From positions 15,549,773 through 15,613,772 of the forward strand of contig CM020510.1 in assembly GCA_009823395.1 (NCBI GenBank): 64,000 nt of DNA, in the 5' to 3' direction. Below, piece by piece: positions 63,968-64,000 of the stretch. Under the pieces are notes generated by a model, which had not been told where the DNA came from, did no database searches, and saw nothing but the letters and a program-made list of their open reading frames with translations. The stretch is from Thamnaconus septentrionalis. Lineage: Eukaryota; Chordata; Actinopteri; Tetraodontiformes; Monacanthidae. How positions within the stretch are numbered: position 1 is the stretch's first letter; every line of letters starts with the position of its first letter. The position numbers and the translations under genes were made by a program.

Positions 63968-64000
63968 CCTGCAGCTGCACCAAATGATCTCAGGTGTTAT

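Overview
The window is vertebrate nuclear DNA, most likely from a teleost fish. Genes are split by GT-AG introns, the intergenic space is littered with microsatellites, and the repeats are typical of fish: a tRNA-headed SINE with a GAATGAAT tail, hAT-like and PIF/Harbinger-like MITEs, and a LINE 3' end. I see no bacterial, viral or CRISPR features. Four protein-coding genes can be read from the sequence. Exon limits below come from reading conserved protein blocks against splice sites by eye, with reading phase checked across every junction.

Left part, minus strand (1-25 kb): the first three coding exons of a synaptotagmin-like protein 2 gene (sytl2; Rab27-binding head only, the rest lies beyond position 1) and a complete picalm gene (clathrin assembly protein CALM). 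picalm has 20 coding exons spanning 24580 to 8285 and gives 646 residues. An extra in-frame 84-bp exon would add 28 residues and a further NPF motif. The same sytl2-picalm order is known from human chromosome 11q14, where CCDC83 lies between them; no such gene is visible here. picalm introns carry several non-autonomous DNA transposons and an unusual inverted repeat around a TATC microsatellite.

Middle part, plus strand (32.8-43.6 kb): two tandem zona pellucida-domain genes. The first is zpld1 (cupulin). The second is a diverged paralog with the same exon number and the same intron phase at all nine coding introns. Both encode a secreted ectodomain, a dibasic (furin-type) cleavage site and a C-terminal membrane segment. 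A TATA box and a short non-coding first exon precede the second gene, and a second TATA-containing module with a shared upstream motif lies about 1 kb further upstream.

Right part (44.2-64 kb): about 20 kb in which I can support no protein-coding gene. It contains microsatellites, a PIF/Harbinger-type remnant, a LINE 3' fragment, a perfect palindrome made of two inverted TEAD-like sites, and at the very end a possible exon on the minus strand that I cannot identify.

Functionally, picalm (clathrin-coated vesicle formation) and sytl2 (Rab27-dependent granule docking) both act in membrane traffic. The ZP pair probably contributes extracellular matrix such as the inner-ear cupula. I found no clearly undescribed system. 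The best leads are the NPF-bearing cassette exon, the TG-repeat splice acceptors in picalm, the ZP gene duplication with its paired promoter modules, and the composite inverted repeat.
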